From positions 1 through 21,778 of the forward strand of contig CAKUGX010000022.1 in the NCBI GenBank assembly GCA_934654765.1: DNA of 21,778 nt, written 5' to 3'. Positions 14,516-21,778 of this stretch are shown here, piece after piece; position 1 is the stretch's first letter; every line of letters starts with the position of its first letter. The position numbers were made by a program, and so were the translations under genes. The notes below the pieces were generated by a model. The model was not told where the DNA came from. It searched no databases and saw only the letters and a program-made list of their open reading frames with translations. The stretch is from an uncultured Collinsella sp. (GTDB lineage Bacteria; Actinomycetota; Coriobacteriia; Coriobacteriales; Coriobacteriaceae).

Positions 14516-14541
14516 GTGTCCTGTGCGCTTCGCGCTCGACT

Positions 14542-14570
14542 ATTATTGCAAGGAACGCCACGCGATGCAA
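14542..14570 (-). promoter_or_regulatory. Probable promoter of the tRNA operon
   Basis: On the minus strand TTGCAT and AATAAT (5 of 6 to consensus) are separated by 17 bp, about 27 bp upstream of tRNA-His. Confidence 0.55.
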
Positions 14571-14680
14571 GCCCCAATTTTCAAGAATTTTGAAAAGAGT
14601 TTTTCGGATCCATTTCGAGCATTTCCCACCGGTTTCATAGGAGTAAACTTGCCCCACTGCAAATCCTCGAAAGGACCGGC

Positions 14681-15862
14681 ATGAAAGAACTCTCCAACCG
14701 CACGGCAAGATTTACCGATTCGGTCATCCGCCGCATGACACGCATCTCCAATAAGTATGGCGCCGTCAATCTCTCGCAGGGCTTCCCCGACTTCGATCCC
14801 CCGGCGCAGCTGCTCAACAGCCTGAGCGCCATCGCCAGCGACCCAAAGCCGCTCTACCACCAGTACTCCGTCACCTGGGGCTCTCAGGCCATGCGCGAGG
14901 CGCTCGCCGCCAAACAGGAGCACTTTATGGGCATGCCGGTCGACCCCAACCAGAATATCGTGGTCACCTGCGGCTCCACCGAAGCCATGATGGCCGCCAT
15001 GATGACGGTCACGAACCCCGGCGACAAGGTGATGATCTTCTCGCCGTTCTACGAGAACTACGGCGCCGACACGATCCTTTCGGGTGCCGAGCCCATCTAC
15101 GTGCCGCTCAACCCGCCCACATTCGATTTTGACCGAGAGACGCTCGAGGCAGCCTTCCGCGACAACGATCCCAAGGCCATCGTCCTGTGCAACCCTTCCA
15201 ACCCCTGCGGCAAGGTCTTTACGCGCGAGGAGCTCACCTTTATCGCCGACCTCTGCAAAAAGTACGACGCCTACTGCATCACCGACGAGGTCTACGAGCA
15301 CATCGTCTACGCGCCCCACGAGCACGTGTACATGGCCACGCTGCCCGGCATGTTTGAGCGCACCATCAGCTGCAGCTCGCTGTCCAAGACCTACTCCATC
15401 ACCGGCTGGCGCCTGGGCTACACCATCGCTCCTGCCGAAATCACCGAGCGCATCAAGAAGGTCCACGACTTCCTCACCGTAGGCGCCGCCGCTCCCCTGC
15501 AAGAGGCCGTCGTTACCGCCCTCAATTTCGACGATAGCTATTACCGGGAGGTCCTCGACCTCTACACCGCCAAGCGCGACCTATTCTGTCAGGGACTCGA
15601 CAGCATCGGCCTCACGCACAACGTGCCGCAGGGCGCCTACTACGTGATGATGGATATCTCGGAGTTTGGCTATGACAGCGACCTCGACTTCTGCGAGGAT
15701 TTGGCCTCCAAGGTGGGCGTGGGCGCCGTTCCGGGCTCGAGCTTCTTCCGCGAGCCCGTCAACCACCTCATCCGCTTCCACTTTGCCAAGCGAGACGAAA
15801 CGCTCAACGCTGCGCTGGAGAACCTCAAGTCTCTGCGTGATAAAATCGAGCCGCGCGGGTAA
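14681..15862 (+). CDS. Class I/II PLP-dependent aminotransferase
   Basis: A 393-residue fold-type I aminotransferase, transferring an amino group between amino and keto acids in the cytoplasm. Visible motifs: NLSQGFPDFDPP near the N-terminus, CNPSNPCGKVF, DEVYEH (Asp for the PLP ring nitrogen) and SLSKTYSITGWRLG with Schiff-base Lys236. The C-terminal arginine is in LIRFHFAK. The pattern is closest to the kynurenine/methionine aminotransferase (YbdL-like) branch, but substrate cannot be read from sequence. AAAGGA lies 6 nt before the ATG. It stands alone, divergent from the tRNA operon, with its own terminator. Confidence 0.92.
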   Translation: MKELSNRTARFTDSVIRRMTRISNKYGAVNLSQGFPDFDPPAQLLNSLSAIASDPKPLYHQYSVTWGSQAMREALAAKQEHFMGMPVDPNQNIVVTCGSTEAMMAAMMTVTNPGDKVMIFSPFYENYGADTILSGAEPIYVPLNPPTFDFDRETLEAAFRDNDPKAIVLCNPSNPCGKVFTREELTFIADLCKKYDAYCITDEVYEHIVYAPHEHVYMATLPGMFERTISCSSLSKTYSITGWRLGYTIAPAEITERIKKVHDFLTVGAAAPLQEAVVTALNFDDSYYREVLDLYTAKRDLFCQGLDSIGLTHNVPQGAYYVMMDISEFGYDSDLDFCEDLASKVGVGAVPGSSFFREPVNHLIRFHFAKRDETLNAALENLKSLRDKIEPRG

Positions 15863-15886
15863 GGACGGTCAGTAACTAAAGGCACT

Positions 15887-15930
15887 AAAGAAACCTCGTG
15901 AACCCGTTGGGCCACGAGGTTTCTTTTTAT
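15887..15930 (+). terminator. Terminator after the aminotransferase gene
   Basis: A 14-bp perfect stem (AAAGAAACCTCGTG / CACGAGGTTTCTTT) with a 12-nt loop, then TTAT; symmetrical enough to work in both directions. Confidence 0.93.
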
Positions 15931-15999
15931 AGCGACCTCATTTATTTTTTAGAGCGCTATACTTTAGTCACGGAGCAACTCGTCCCAGAGAGGAATACT

Positions 16000-16890
16000 A
16001 TGGCAGAGCAGCAGCTTATCGGAGCGCTCGAGGCCGGCGGCACCAAGATGGTCTGCGCCACGGGCTATGCAGACGGCACGGTCCTGGAACGCGAGCAGAT
16101 TGCGACCACGACCCCGCAGGAGACCGTTGAGGCCGTCAACGCATGGTTTGCCGACAAGGGCATCGCCGCGCTGGGCATCGGCGCCTTTGGCCCCACCGCA
16201 GTCAACCCTGCCTCGCCCCAATACGGCAAGATCCTGGAGACGCCCAAAACGGCATGGCACTACTTTGACCTGCTGGGCACCATCCAAAACGAGCTCAATA
16301 TTCCCTGCGGCTACGACACCGACGTCAACGTCGCCTGCCTGGGCGAGGTCACCTTTGGTTGCGCCCAGGGCCTCACTGACGTGGTGTATCTGACCATCGG
16401 TACCGGCGTGGGCGCCGGCGTGCTCTCGGGCGGTAAGCTCGTGCACGGCATGATGCATCCCGAGGCCGGCCACATCCTGGTCACGCGCGACCCGCGCGAC
16501 ACCATTGGCGAGCACAGCGGCTGCCCCTTCCACGACAACTGCCTCGAGGGCCTCATCGCCGGTCCCGGCGTCAAAAAGCGCTGGGGTGGCAAGAGCGCCG
16601 GAGAGATGGCCGATGACCCGGAGGCCATGGACCTTCTTGCCGGCTATCTGGCGCAGGCGCTCATGACCTACATCCTGTGCTACGCACCGCAGAAGATCGT
16701 CATCGGTGGCGGCGTGGCCGACCACACCCCCATCGTGCCGCTCGCGCGCAAGAAGTGCGCCGAGATGCTCAACGGCTACATCGTCACGCCCGAGATGGCC
16801 GACATCGATAGCTATATCGTCAACAACAGCCTCGAGGGCAAACAGGGCATTATGGGCTGCTTGGCCCTGGGCGCACAGGCGCTTCAGTAA
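16000..16890 (+). CDS. ROK-family sugar kinase, probable fructokinase
   Basis: A 296-residue ROK protein phosphorylating a hexose with ATP. The phosphate loop is LEAGGTK (10-16) and the second ATP motif TIGTGVGAGV. The zinc site is His158, Cys175, His178 and Cys181 (context SGCPFHDNCLEG), the H-C-x2-H-x2-C-LEG form typical of bacterial fructokinases of the YdhR/GmuE type. That supports fructose over glucose, but substrate is inferred. The start at 16000 follows AGAGAGGA; the open frame upstream runs through a terminator and is rejected. A -10-like TATACT is at 15958-15963. No transporter gene is adjacent. Confidence 0.9.
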   Translation: MAEQQLIGALEAGGTKMVCATGYADGTVLEREQIATTTPQETVEAVNAWFADKGIAALGIGAFGPTAVNPASPQYGKILETPKTAWHYFDLLGTIQNELNIPCGYDTDVNVACLGEVTFGCAQGLTDVVYLTIGTGVGAGVLSGGKLVHGMMHPEAGHILVTRDPRDTIGEHSGCPFHDNCLEGLIAGPGVKKRWGGKSAGEMADDPEAMDLLAGYLAQALMTYILCYAPQKIVIGGGVADHTPIVPLARKKCAEMLNGYIVTPEMADIDSYIVNNSLEGKQGIMGCLALGAQALQ

Positions 16891-16973
16891 CAGACGCACC
16901 CGCAGGGCGTGGCGCGCACGGCAAATCCGACCTACGGAACAACGCCATCACGCCTCATATAAGCCCTCAAATA

Positions 16974-17017
16974 AAAAAGGTCGCCTAGGACCAAACAATA
17001 CGTCCTAGGCGGCTTTT
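16974..17017. terminator. Bidirectional terminator between the ROK kinase and VanZ-like genes
   Basis: Core stem GCCTAGGAC / GTCCTAGGC (9 bp), extended by A-T and G-T pairs to A- and T-runs on either side. The stop codon of the VanZ-like gene lies inside the stem. Confidence 0.9.
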
Positions 17018-17454
17018 TTGGCGCACATCAGCGACCGTAAGAGATATCGGAGCACAACACCCGTTGCCGCTCCACAGCAGTCGATCATCACATCGGTGAT
17101 CATGCCGGCACGTCCCGGCACAAAGAGTTGAATCGTCTCGTCGATGGAGGGAACGAGCAGCAGGAACACCGCCGTGGGCAGCAGCACGTCAAAGGTGCGC
17201 CGCCCCTCATAATCAAAGGCATGCGTTGCCAGGATGCCGAGCACCATATACTCGGTAAAATGCGCGCACTTGCGAACAACAAAGTTGGTCACCCATGCAT
17301 ATGGAAGTCCCACGCCGTGCAGGAAGCCGCGGATAGCTTCCATGACCGTTAGGCTCAGCGAGCCCGACCCCGAGCCGGGAACCAGCGAATTGCCCCAGAT
17401 CAAGAGCGCCATCAGGCAGGTCACAACCGCCCATTTTCGATTGATCTTAACCAT
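17005..17454 (-). CDS. VanZ-like family membrane protein
   Basis: The 149-residue protein has about four hydrophobic segments and the VanZ-family signatures KCAHFTEYMVLG and DETIQLFVPGRAGMITDV. The family takes its name from the teicoplanin resistance accessory VanZ, but most members, including this one, lie outside resistance clusters and their function is unknown. The gene starts 7 nt after the stop of the Ala-rich membrane protein gene, and its likely Shine-Dalgarno (GGAGG) lies in the last codons of that gene, so translation is probably coupled. The two products may work together at the membrane. No vancomycin resistance genes are nearby. Confidence 0.88.
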   Translation of the reverse strand: MVKINRKWAVVTCLMALLIWGNSLVPGSGSGSLSLTVMEAIRGFLHGVGLPYAWVTNFVVRKCAHFTEYMVLGILATHAFDYEGRRTFDVLLPTAVFLLLVPSIDETIQLFVPGRAGMITDVMIDCCGAATGVVLRYLLRSLMCAKKAA

Positions 17455-17461
17455 GCAGAAG

Positions 17462-18862
17462 TTATGCCTCCGCGCGGAGCGGGGCGAAGCTGGCGGTACC
17501 GCCCTCGATAACGCTCAGATAGGCACGGCCCGTACGCTTGGCGGTAGAGGACTGCAGGCGCTCGATCTCTTCCTCGAGGATCTGATTGACGCGCTCGTGA
17601 CGACGATTTTCCATAATGCCGGCGGCAATAGCCTCGGCCCGCTCGATGCCCTCGCGCGAGATACGGGCGGTATCCTCGGGGAACACAGCGCTGTGACGGC
17701 CGACATAGGCGGGGGCAGCAGGCTGAGGGGCAGTGACGGGAGCGGGGGCTGCAACAGGAGCAGGCCCGTCAATCTCATCCAGAATCGCGGTGGCGGCGGC
17801 CCACATGTCCTCGTGGCCCGAGTAATCGGCCATGGGGACATCAACCTCGAGCGAAGCGTCCGGAAGGTCGCCGGTGTCGATGCGATCTTGGGCATCAATC
17901 GATGCGGTGATGGCTGCAGGCTCATCGAGGTCATCGAGATCGATGTCCGCGACACCGGAGATGATAGGCATGCTGGCGAGGTTTGCGTTGTACGGCGCAG
18001 CCTCAGCCGCCTGCTGCTGGGCAGGAGCGCCCCAAAGCGAGCTTTCGGCGGCGCGGCGGGCGGCAACGGCCTCCTCGTCCGCGGTCATGGCTTCATCAAC
18101 GTACGAATTATCGGCAGAAGCGTTCGCGTCCGCCGAGGTAGCGCTGCAGGCGTTATTGGCTGCCGCGTTGGCAACGAGTGCCACGAAAGCCGCCGTGCTG
18201 CCCGCAGGGGCGGCCTGGGAGCCCGACACGGCGCGTGCCGCGGCGGCGATGTCATCGCGATTGAAGGAGCCGGTCTGCCCGCCGTTGGTGAGCTCGTCGA
18301 TGGCGACTTGATAGACGTCGCGCGAGCGCGCAGGGTCGCAGCTCACCGGCGAATCGTCGTCGAGCATACTGTCGATCATGGACCAAGCCTCGTCCTCGTC
18401 CATAGCATCTGCGGCTCGAGCGATGGTAGGAACACCATCATCGGCATGACGGCGCTGGAACGCACCGGTCAGGCCGGAAAGGAATGCCGAGGTAGACTGC
18501 TCCGACTGAGCCTGAGAAGCAGAAGCCGCAGCGTATGGAGTCGCATCCTGCTGCTGAGCTGGAATCGAGGCGGTCTTGAACTCGCTTTGATGCTGATTGA
18601 GATTGGCGGCACCGCCCATGGCATCGAGCTGGAACAGACGCTCTTCACGCTGCGCACGGTACTCGGAGATGCCCAGCGAGGCGGCATAGATACCCACGCC
18701 TGCCACCGCGCCCACGGCGAAGGGAACCGCACCAGCCACGACCGTCTCGTTCACCGACGAAAACGGCAGCGTCGCGGCATACATAACCACGGGAGCGGCA
18801 AGGCCGATCCCGCACGAAAGTCCGGCAAGGACTGCTCGTTGTGTTGCATCAGAAGAAGCCAT
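17462..18862 (-). CDS. Ala-rich two-TM membrane protein of unknown function
   Basis: The 466-residue product is not recognised. Residues 11-31 and 42-63 are hydrophobic helices joined by a short loop, followed by a charged juxtamembrane stretch (SEYRAQREERLFQL). Most of the remainder is Ala/Asp/Gln/Pro-rich and probably disordered, with acidic patches (MDEDEAWSMIDSMLDDD; DIDLDDLDEP). The last 80 residues contain a charged helix (IMENRRHERVNQILEEEIERL) that could form a coiled coil. The two-helix hairpin places both ends on the same side, probably the cytoplasm. The start at 18862 follows GGGGAG; an upstream ATG at 18889 lacks an RBS. VanZ-like gene downstream is likely co-transcribed. Confidence 0.8.
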   Translation of the reverse strand: MASSDATQRAVLAGLSCGIGLAAPVVMYAATLPFSSVNETVVAGAVPFAVGAVAGVGIYAASLGISEYRAQREERLFQLDAMGGAANLNQHQSEFKTASIPAQQQDATPYAAASASQAQSEQSTSAFLSGLTGAFQRRHADDGVPTIARAADAMDEDEAWSMIDSMLDDDSPVSCDPARSRDVYQVAIDELTNGGQTGSFNRDDIAAAARAVSGSQAAPAGSTAAFVALVANAAANNACSATSADANASADNSYVDEAMTADEEAVAARRAAESSLWGAPAQQQAAEAAPYNANLASMPIISGVADIDLDDLDEPAAITASIDAQDRIDTGDLPDASLEVDVPMADYSGHEDMWAAATAILDEIDGPAPVAAPAPVTAPQPAAPAYVGRHSAVFPEDTARISREGIERAEAIAAGIMENRRHERVNQILEEEIERLQSSTAKRTGRAYLSVIEGGTASFAPLRAEA

Positions 18863-18998
18863 GAGCTCTCCCCATCTTCCAGCACCCAAATCGCATCATT
18901 CAGTTGGCTGCGCGAGAGAAGATGAAGCGGGGCTATGCCCCAAAGCAACGGTATATGGTTCGTTTCATCTGCGTTTTCCGTCGCGAAGCTTAAAAGCT

Positions 18999-19027
18999 AT
19001 TATGCGAAACCGCCCTGCCGATTGCAA
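18999..19027 (-). promoter_or_regulatory. Promoter of the Ala-rich protein/VanZ operon
   Basis: On the minus strand TTGCAA (19027-19022) and CATAAT (19004-18999, 5 of 6) are separated by 17 bp. This gives a leader of about 130 nt, which includes a GGGGC-TAT-GCCCC hairpin. Confidence 0.55.
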
Positions 19028-19103
19028 GCGACGATGTCGGATTGAAACGGGAAACCTGCTGCTCGTCGGTCTTACGGTCAAAAATAAGCGCGGAGCGGCG
19101 CTA

Positions 19104-19138
19104 TGGAAAAGGGCCGAGGCTCAAAGCCCCGACCCTTT
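19104..19138 (-). terminator. Terminator of rho
   Basis: On the minus strand a 13-bp stem (AAAGGGTCGGGGC / GCCTCGGCCCTTT, with G-T pairs) and a 5-nt loop are followed by a short T-run. It begins about 38 bp after the rho stop codon. Confidence 0.8.
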
Positions 19139-19175
19139 ATCGCATTGATGACTATCGCTGCGCGTGGATGACAAC

Positions 19176-21725
19176 CTAGAACGTCTGCTCGTAATCGCTG
19201 TGTTTTTTGGCCGAACGCACCAGGAACTCCTGGTTGGTGTTGGTGCCCTTAAGACCCTTGATAAACGATGCGGCTGCGCGCTCGGTGTTGTTCATGCCAG
19301 CAAGAATGCGACGCAGACCAAAGACAAACGGGCGCATCTGCTCGTCGACCAACAGGTCCTCGTTACGTGTACCGGAGGCAACGGGGTCGATAGCCGGGAA
19401 GATGCGGCGGTCGGCCAGTTCGCGGTCGAGCTTAAGCTCCATGTTGCCGGTGCCCTTGAACTCCTCAAAGATGACCTCGTCCATCTTGGAACCGGTGTCG
19501 ATAAGGGCAGAGGCCAGGATGGTGAGCGAGCCACCGTTCTCGATATTGCGGGCTGCACCCAGGAAGCGTTTGGGCGGATACAGTGCCGCCGAATCGACGC
19601 CGCCCGAAAGGATGCGGCCCGAGGCGGGCGCCGCCAAGTTGTAGGCGCGGGCGAGGCGCGTGATGGAGTCGAGCACCACCACGACGTCGCCACCCAGCTC
19701 TACGATGCGCTTGGCGCGCTCGATGACGAGCTCTGCCACGCGGGTGTGGTTGTCGGCAGGCATATCGAAGGTCGACGCTACAACCTCACCCTTGATGGAA
19801 CGCTGCATATCGGTGACCTCTTCGGGGCGCTCGTCGACGAGCAGGCAGATGAGGTGCACCTCGGGGTTGTTAATCGAGATAGACTGGCAGATCTTCTTGA
19901 GGATCGTGGTCTTGCCGGCCTTGGGTGGGGACACGATCAGGCCACGCTGACCCTTGCCGATCGGCGACACGATGTCGATGGCGCGACCGGTAATAGAGTC
20001 CTTGCCGTGCTCCATGCGCAGCGGCTCGTTGGGATAGACCGGGGTGAGGTCGCCGAACTTGGGACGGTTGCGAATCTGCTCGGGGTCAAGACCGTTGACG
20101 GTCGTGATTTTGGCGAGGCCGGCGCGCTTGTCGCCGCCGCGCGAAGGACGCAGCGAGCCCTCGATGACGTCGCCCGTGCGCAGGCGCGCGGAGCGAATGA
20201 GGTAGGCAGGCACGAAGGCGTCGTCGTTGGACTTCATGTAGCCATGGGCGTGGATGATGCCGGAGCTGTCCGGGCGAATCTGCAGAATGCCCTTGATGTC
20301 GCGGAAGCCCTCGGCCTTCGCGGCAGTGGTGTAGATCTCCTCGACGAGCTCGGCCTTCTTCTTGCCCGTCGTCTCGATCTCAAACTCCTTGGCCTTTTCG
20401 CGCAGTTCGGCGACCTTCATGGCAGCGAGCTCCTCGCGCGAAAGCGTGGGCTCGGTGGGAGCGGCATTACGCTCCTTGTTGCGTTGCTTGCGATCGCGCT
20501 GGCGGTTGCGACGGTCGTTGTTGCGCACGTCCTTGCGCTCGTTGCGCTCCTCGTTGCGCTTGTGCTGGCGACGGTTGGGGCGAGTGCCGTCTTCGCCCTC
20601 GGCGGGGGCGGCACCATCGGTTGCGGCGGTGTCAACATTGGCCACAGCGGCGTCATTGGCCTCGGCGCCGGAATCGACCTGTGCTTCGACATCAGCCTGC
20701 TGCTCGGCGGCCTTGGCCTTAACGGACTTCTTGCGACCGCGCTTGGGCTTCTCGGATGCAGGCTGTTCGACGTCCTGGGGCTCGACGGCATCAGTCGATG
20801 CATCGGCGGTCGTCTCGGCGGAATCCTCGGACGCACCCTTCTTGGCAGCCTTAGCCTTGGACGTGCGCTTAGCAGCAGTGCGACTGCTGCGACCGGGACG
20901 GACGTCGGCGGGCTCGGCATCGGCAGAAACGGCCTCGGAAGTCGTAGCATCCTGGACGGGTACATCGGCAGCAGTTGAGGACTTGGCGGTCACCGCAGCA
21001 TCCCGAGCGGCGGCGGCTGCGGCTGCGGCCTTCTCGGCCTCGACAAAGGCCTTGGGCTTGCGACCGCGACGGTGCGGGCGCAAAGCCGGATCGACAACGG
21101 GAACTTCGTTGGCCTCGACAGGCGCAGCGGGCTCAACAGGCGATGTGCCCTCCCCTGCCGCGGAACGGACCGAAGCCTCAGTGAGCTCGGGGGCTACCTG
21201 TTCCGCAACCTGCTCGGCCTTAGCAGCCGTGCGGCGGCGTGTGCGCGGTGCCGGCTTCTCGGTCGGCAGGTCGGCGGCAGGAGTCTCGATGGCGGCAGGC
21301 GTCTCGGGCACAGACGGAGCTGCAAGCTCGGTCAGAGCCGCGGCCTCGCGCTCGGCAGCACGACGGCGGGCGCGCACCACCTGGGCCTCGCTAATCTGCG
21401 CCAAAGCACGTGCCTGCGCGACCTCATCGGAAATCGGCGCCGAGGAGTCAGCCGCAACGGTGCGCTTGGCGCGCGTCGTGCGCGTGGTACGGCGCTTGGA
21501 CTTGGTGACCTCCTCGCCGTCAGCGGCAGGCTTGGCCGTACGGCGCGTGCGCTTGGGCTTTGCCGGAGCAGCCTCCTCAACAGTTGCAGGCGCAGGTGTC
21601 GAAGCAGCCTTAGGCGTCTCAGGAGCCGAGGCTTGCGCGGGCGTCGCGACCTGGTCCGACGCAACAGGTGCAGCGGGAGCGGCCTGCGTCGTCGTTATTT
21701 CATTTTCTTGCTGTTGATCAGACAC
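19176..21725 (-). CDS. rho: Transcription termination factor Rho with long disordered N-terminal extension
   Basis: Rho is a hexameric RNA-dependent ATPase that terminates transcription. Of 849 residues, the last 420 are standard Rho: Rho-N (about 430-465), cold-shock-type RNA-binding domain (476-545), Walker A SPPKAGKTT (599-607), Walker B VVVVLD (681-686), Q-loop LSGGVDS (706-712) and the FEEFKGTGNMEL segment. Residues 1-429 are an Ala/Pro/Glu-rich extension with basic clusters (KPKRTRRTAKP; RPHRRGRKPK; KPKRGRKK) and an Arg/Asn/Lys-rich block at 381-420. Actinobacterial Rho proteins are known for such insertions, though this one doubles the protein. The start is GTG at 21725 with only a weak purine-rich RBS, so it is less certain than the core. 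No stop interrupts the extension. Confidence 0.96.
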   Translation of the reverse strand: MSDQQQENEITTTQAAPAAPVASDQVATPAQASAPETPKAASTPAPATVEEAAPAKPKRTRRTAKPAADGEEVTKSKRRTTRTTRAKRTVAADSSAPISDEVAQARALAQISEAQVVRARRRAAEREAAALTELAAPSVPETPAAIETPAADLPTEKPAPRTRRRTAAKAEQVAEQVAPELTEASVRSAAGEGTSPVEPAAPVEANEVPVVDPALRPHRRGRKPKAFVEAEKAAAAAAAARDAAVTAKSSTAADVPVQDATTSEAVSADAEPADVRPGRSSRTAAKRTSKAKAAKKGASEDSAETTADASTDAVEPQDVEQPASEKPKRGRKKSVKAKAAEQQADVEAQVDSGAEANDAAVANVDTAATDGAAPAEGEDGTRPNRRQHKRNEERNERKDVRNNDRRNRQRDRKQRNKERNAAPTEPTLSREELAAMKVAELREKAKEFEIETTGKKKAELVEEIYTTAAKAEGFRDIKGILQIRPDSSGIIHAHGYMKSNDDAFVPAYLIRSARLRTGDVIEGSLRPSRGGDKRAGLAKITTVNGLDPEQIRNRPKFGDLTPVYPNEPLRMEHGKDSITGRAIDIVSPIGKGQRGLIVSPPKAGKTTILKKICQSISINNPEVHLICLLVDERPEEVTDMQRSIKGEVVASTFDMPADNHTRVAELVIERAKRIVELGGDVVVVLDSITRLARAYNLAAPASGRILSGGVDSAALYPPKRFLGAARNIENGGSLTILASALIDTGSKMDEVIFEEFKGTGNMELKLDRELADRRIFPAIDPVASGTRNEDLLVDEQMRPFVFGLRRILAGMNNTERAAASFIKGLKGTNTNQEFLVRSAKKHSDYEQTF

Positions 21726-21778
21726 AGTGTTTGCTCAACTTTCTTTTCAAGCCCTGTGATCACATGCTCCCTGCATAA
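21726..21778. other. Upstream region of rho, truncated by the window edge
   Basis: 53 bp of leader; no confident promoter or ORF is visible. Confidence 0.4.

Noticed and set aside
17005..17454. Glycopeptide resistance determinant
   Set aside because: The VanZ-like fold alone is widespread; none of vanHAX or a van two-component system is in the window.
19164..20978. 604-residue open frame on the plus strand opposite rho
   Set aside because: It is the complement of conserved Rho coding sequence; its composition is a by-product of high GC at third positions.

Overview
The window is GC-rich and looks like a core-genome stretch of a gut Coriobacteriia actinobacterium, most likely Collinsella or a close relative. 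This is inferred from gene content: a sufCBDSU order, an MPKTG-type wall anchor, a GGGtGRT protein paired with a NifU/SufU-like scaffold, a Rho with a very long Ala/Arg-rich N-terminus, and CCA ends encoded in the tRNA genes. No 16S gene or database search was available.

Layout. 1-74: N-terminus of an unrecognised minus-strand gene. 274-2088 (-): secreted, sortase-anchored protein with a lysozyme-like domain. 2228-2659 (-): Rrf2-family regulator with three cysteines, divergent from the suf operon. 2882-8127 (+): sufC-sufB-sufD-sufS-sufU, tightly packed, the last four genes joined by overlaps, ending in a strong terminator. 8193-8993 (-): REP-associated (RAYT/Y1) transposase, convergent with suf. 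9397-11154 (+): Fe-S scaffold-like protein plus GGGtGRT protein, then a terminator. 11411-12937 (+): FAD oxidoreductase of the fumarate reductase/NadB superfamily. 13099-13959 (+): DinD-like protein. 13977-14515 (-): tRNA-His, two identical tRNA-Lys(CTT), their terminator, and a diverged duplicate of the tRNA-Lys 3' end plus terminator. 14681-15862 (+): class I/II aminotransferase. 16000-16890 (+): ROK sugar kinase. 17005-18862 (-): Ala-rich two-TM membrane protein and a VanZ-like protein. 19176-21725 (-): rho.

The main theme is Fe-S cluster biogenesis. The Rrf2 regulator probably senses Fe-S status and controls suf: a TTAGTC/GACTAA inverted repeat covers the suf -35 region. SufS supplies sulfur, SufU accepts it and SufBCD is the scaffold. 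About 1.3 kb downstream lies a second scaffold-like protein with the little-studied GGGtGRT protein, which may form an accessory Fe-S or metal-handling system in anaerobes.

The most unusual sequence structure is a 41-bp element that occurs twice with only two differences, once beside the Rrf2/suf promoter region and once overlapping the last codons of sufU, next to the RAYT transposase. It carries a GGAG or GTAG tetranucleotide and nested palindromes, as expected of a REP element, but could instead be a regulatory operator. A second unusual structure is the 86-88 bp duplication at the tRNA-Lys 3' end, which resembles an att-site scar or the remains of a lost tRNA copy, next to dinD.
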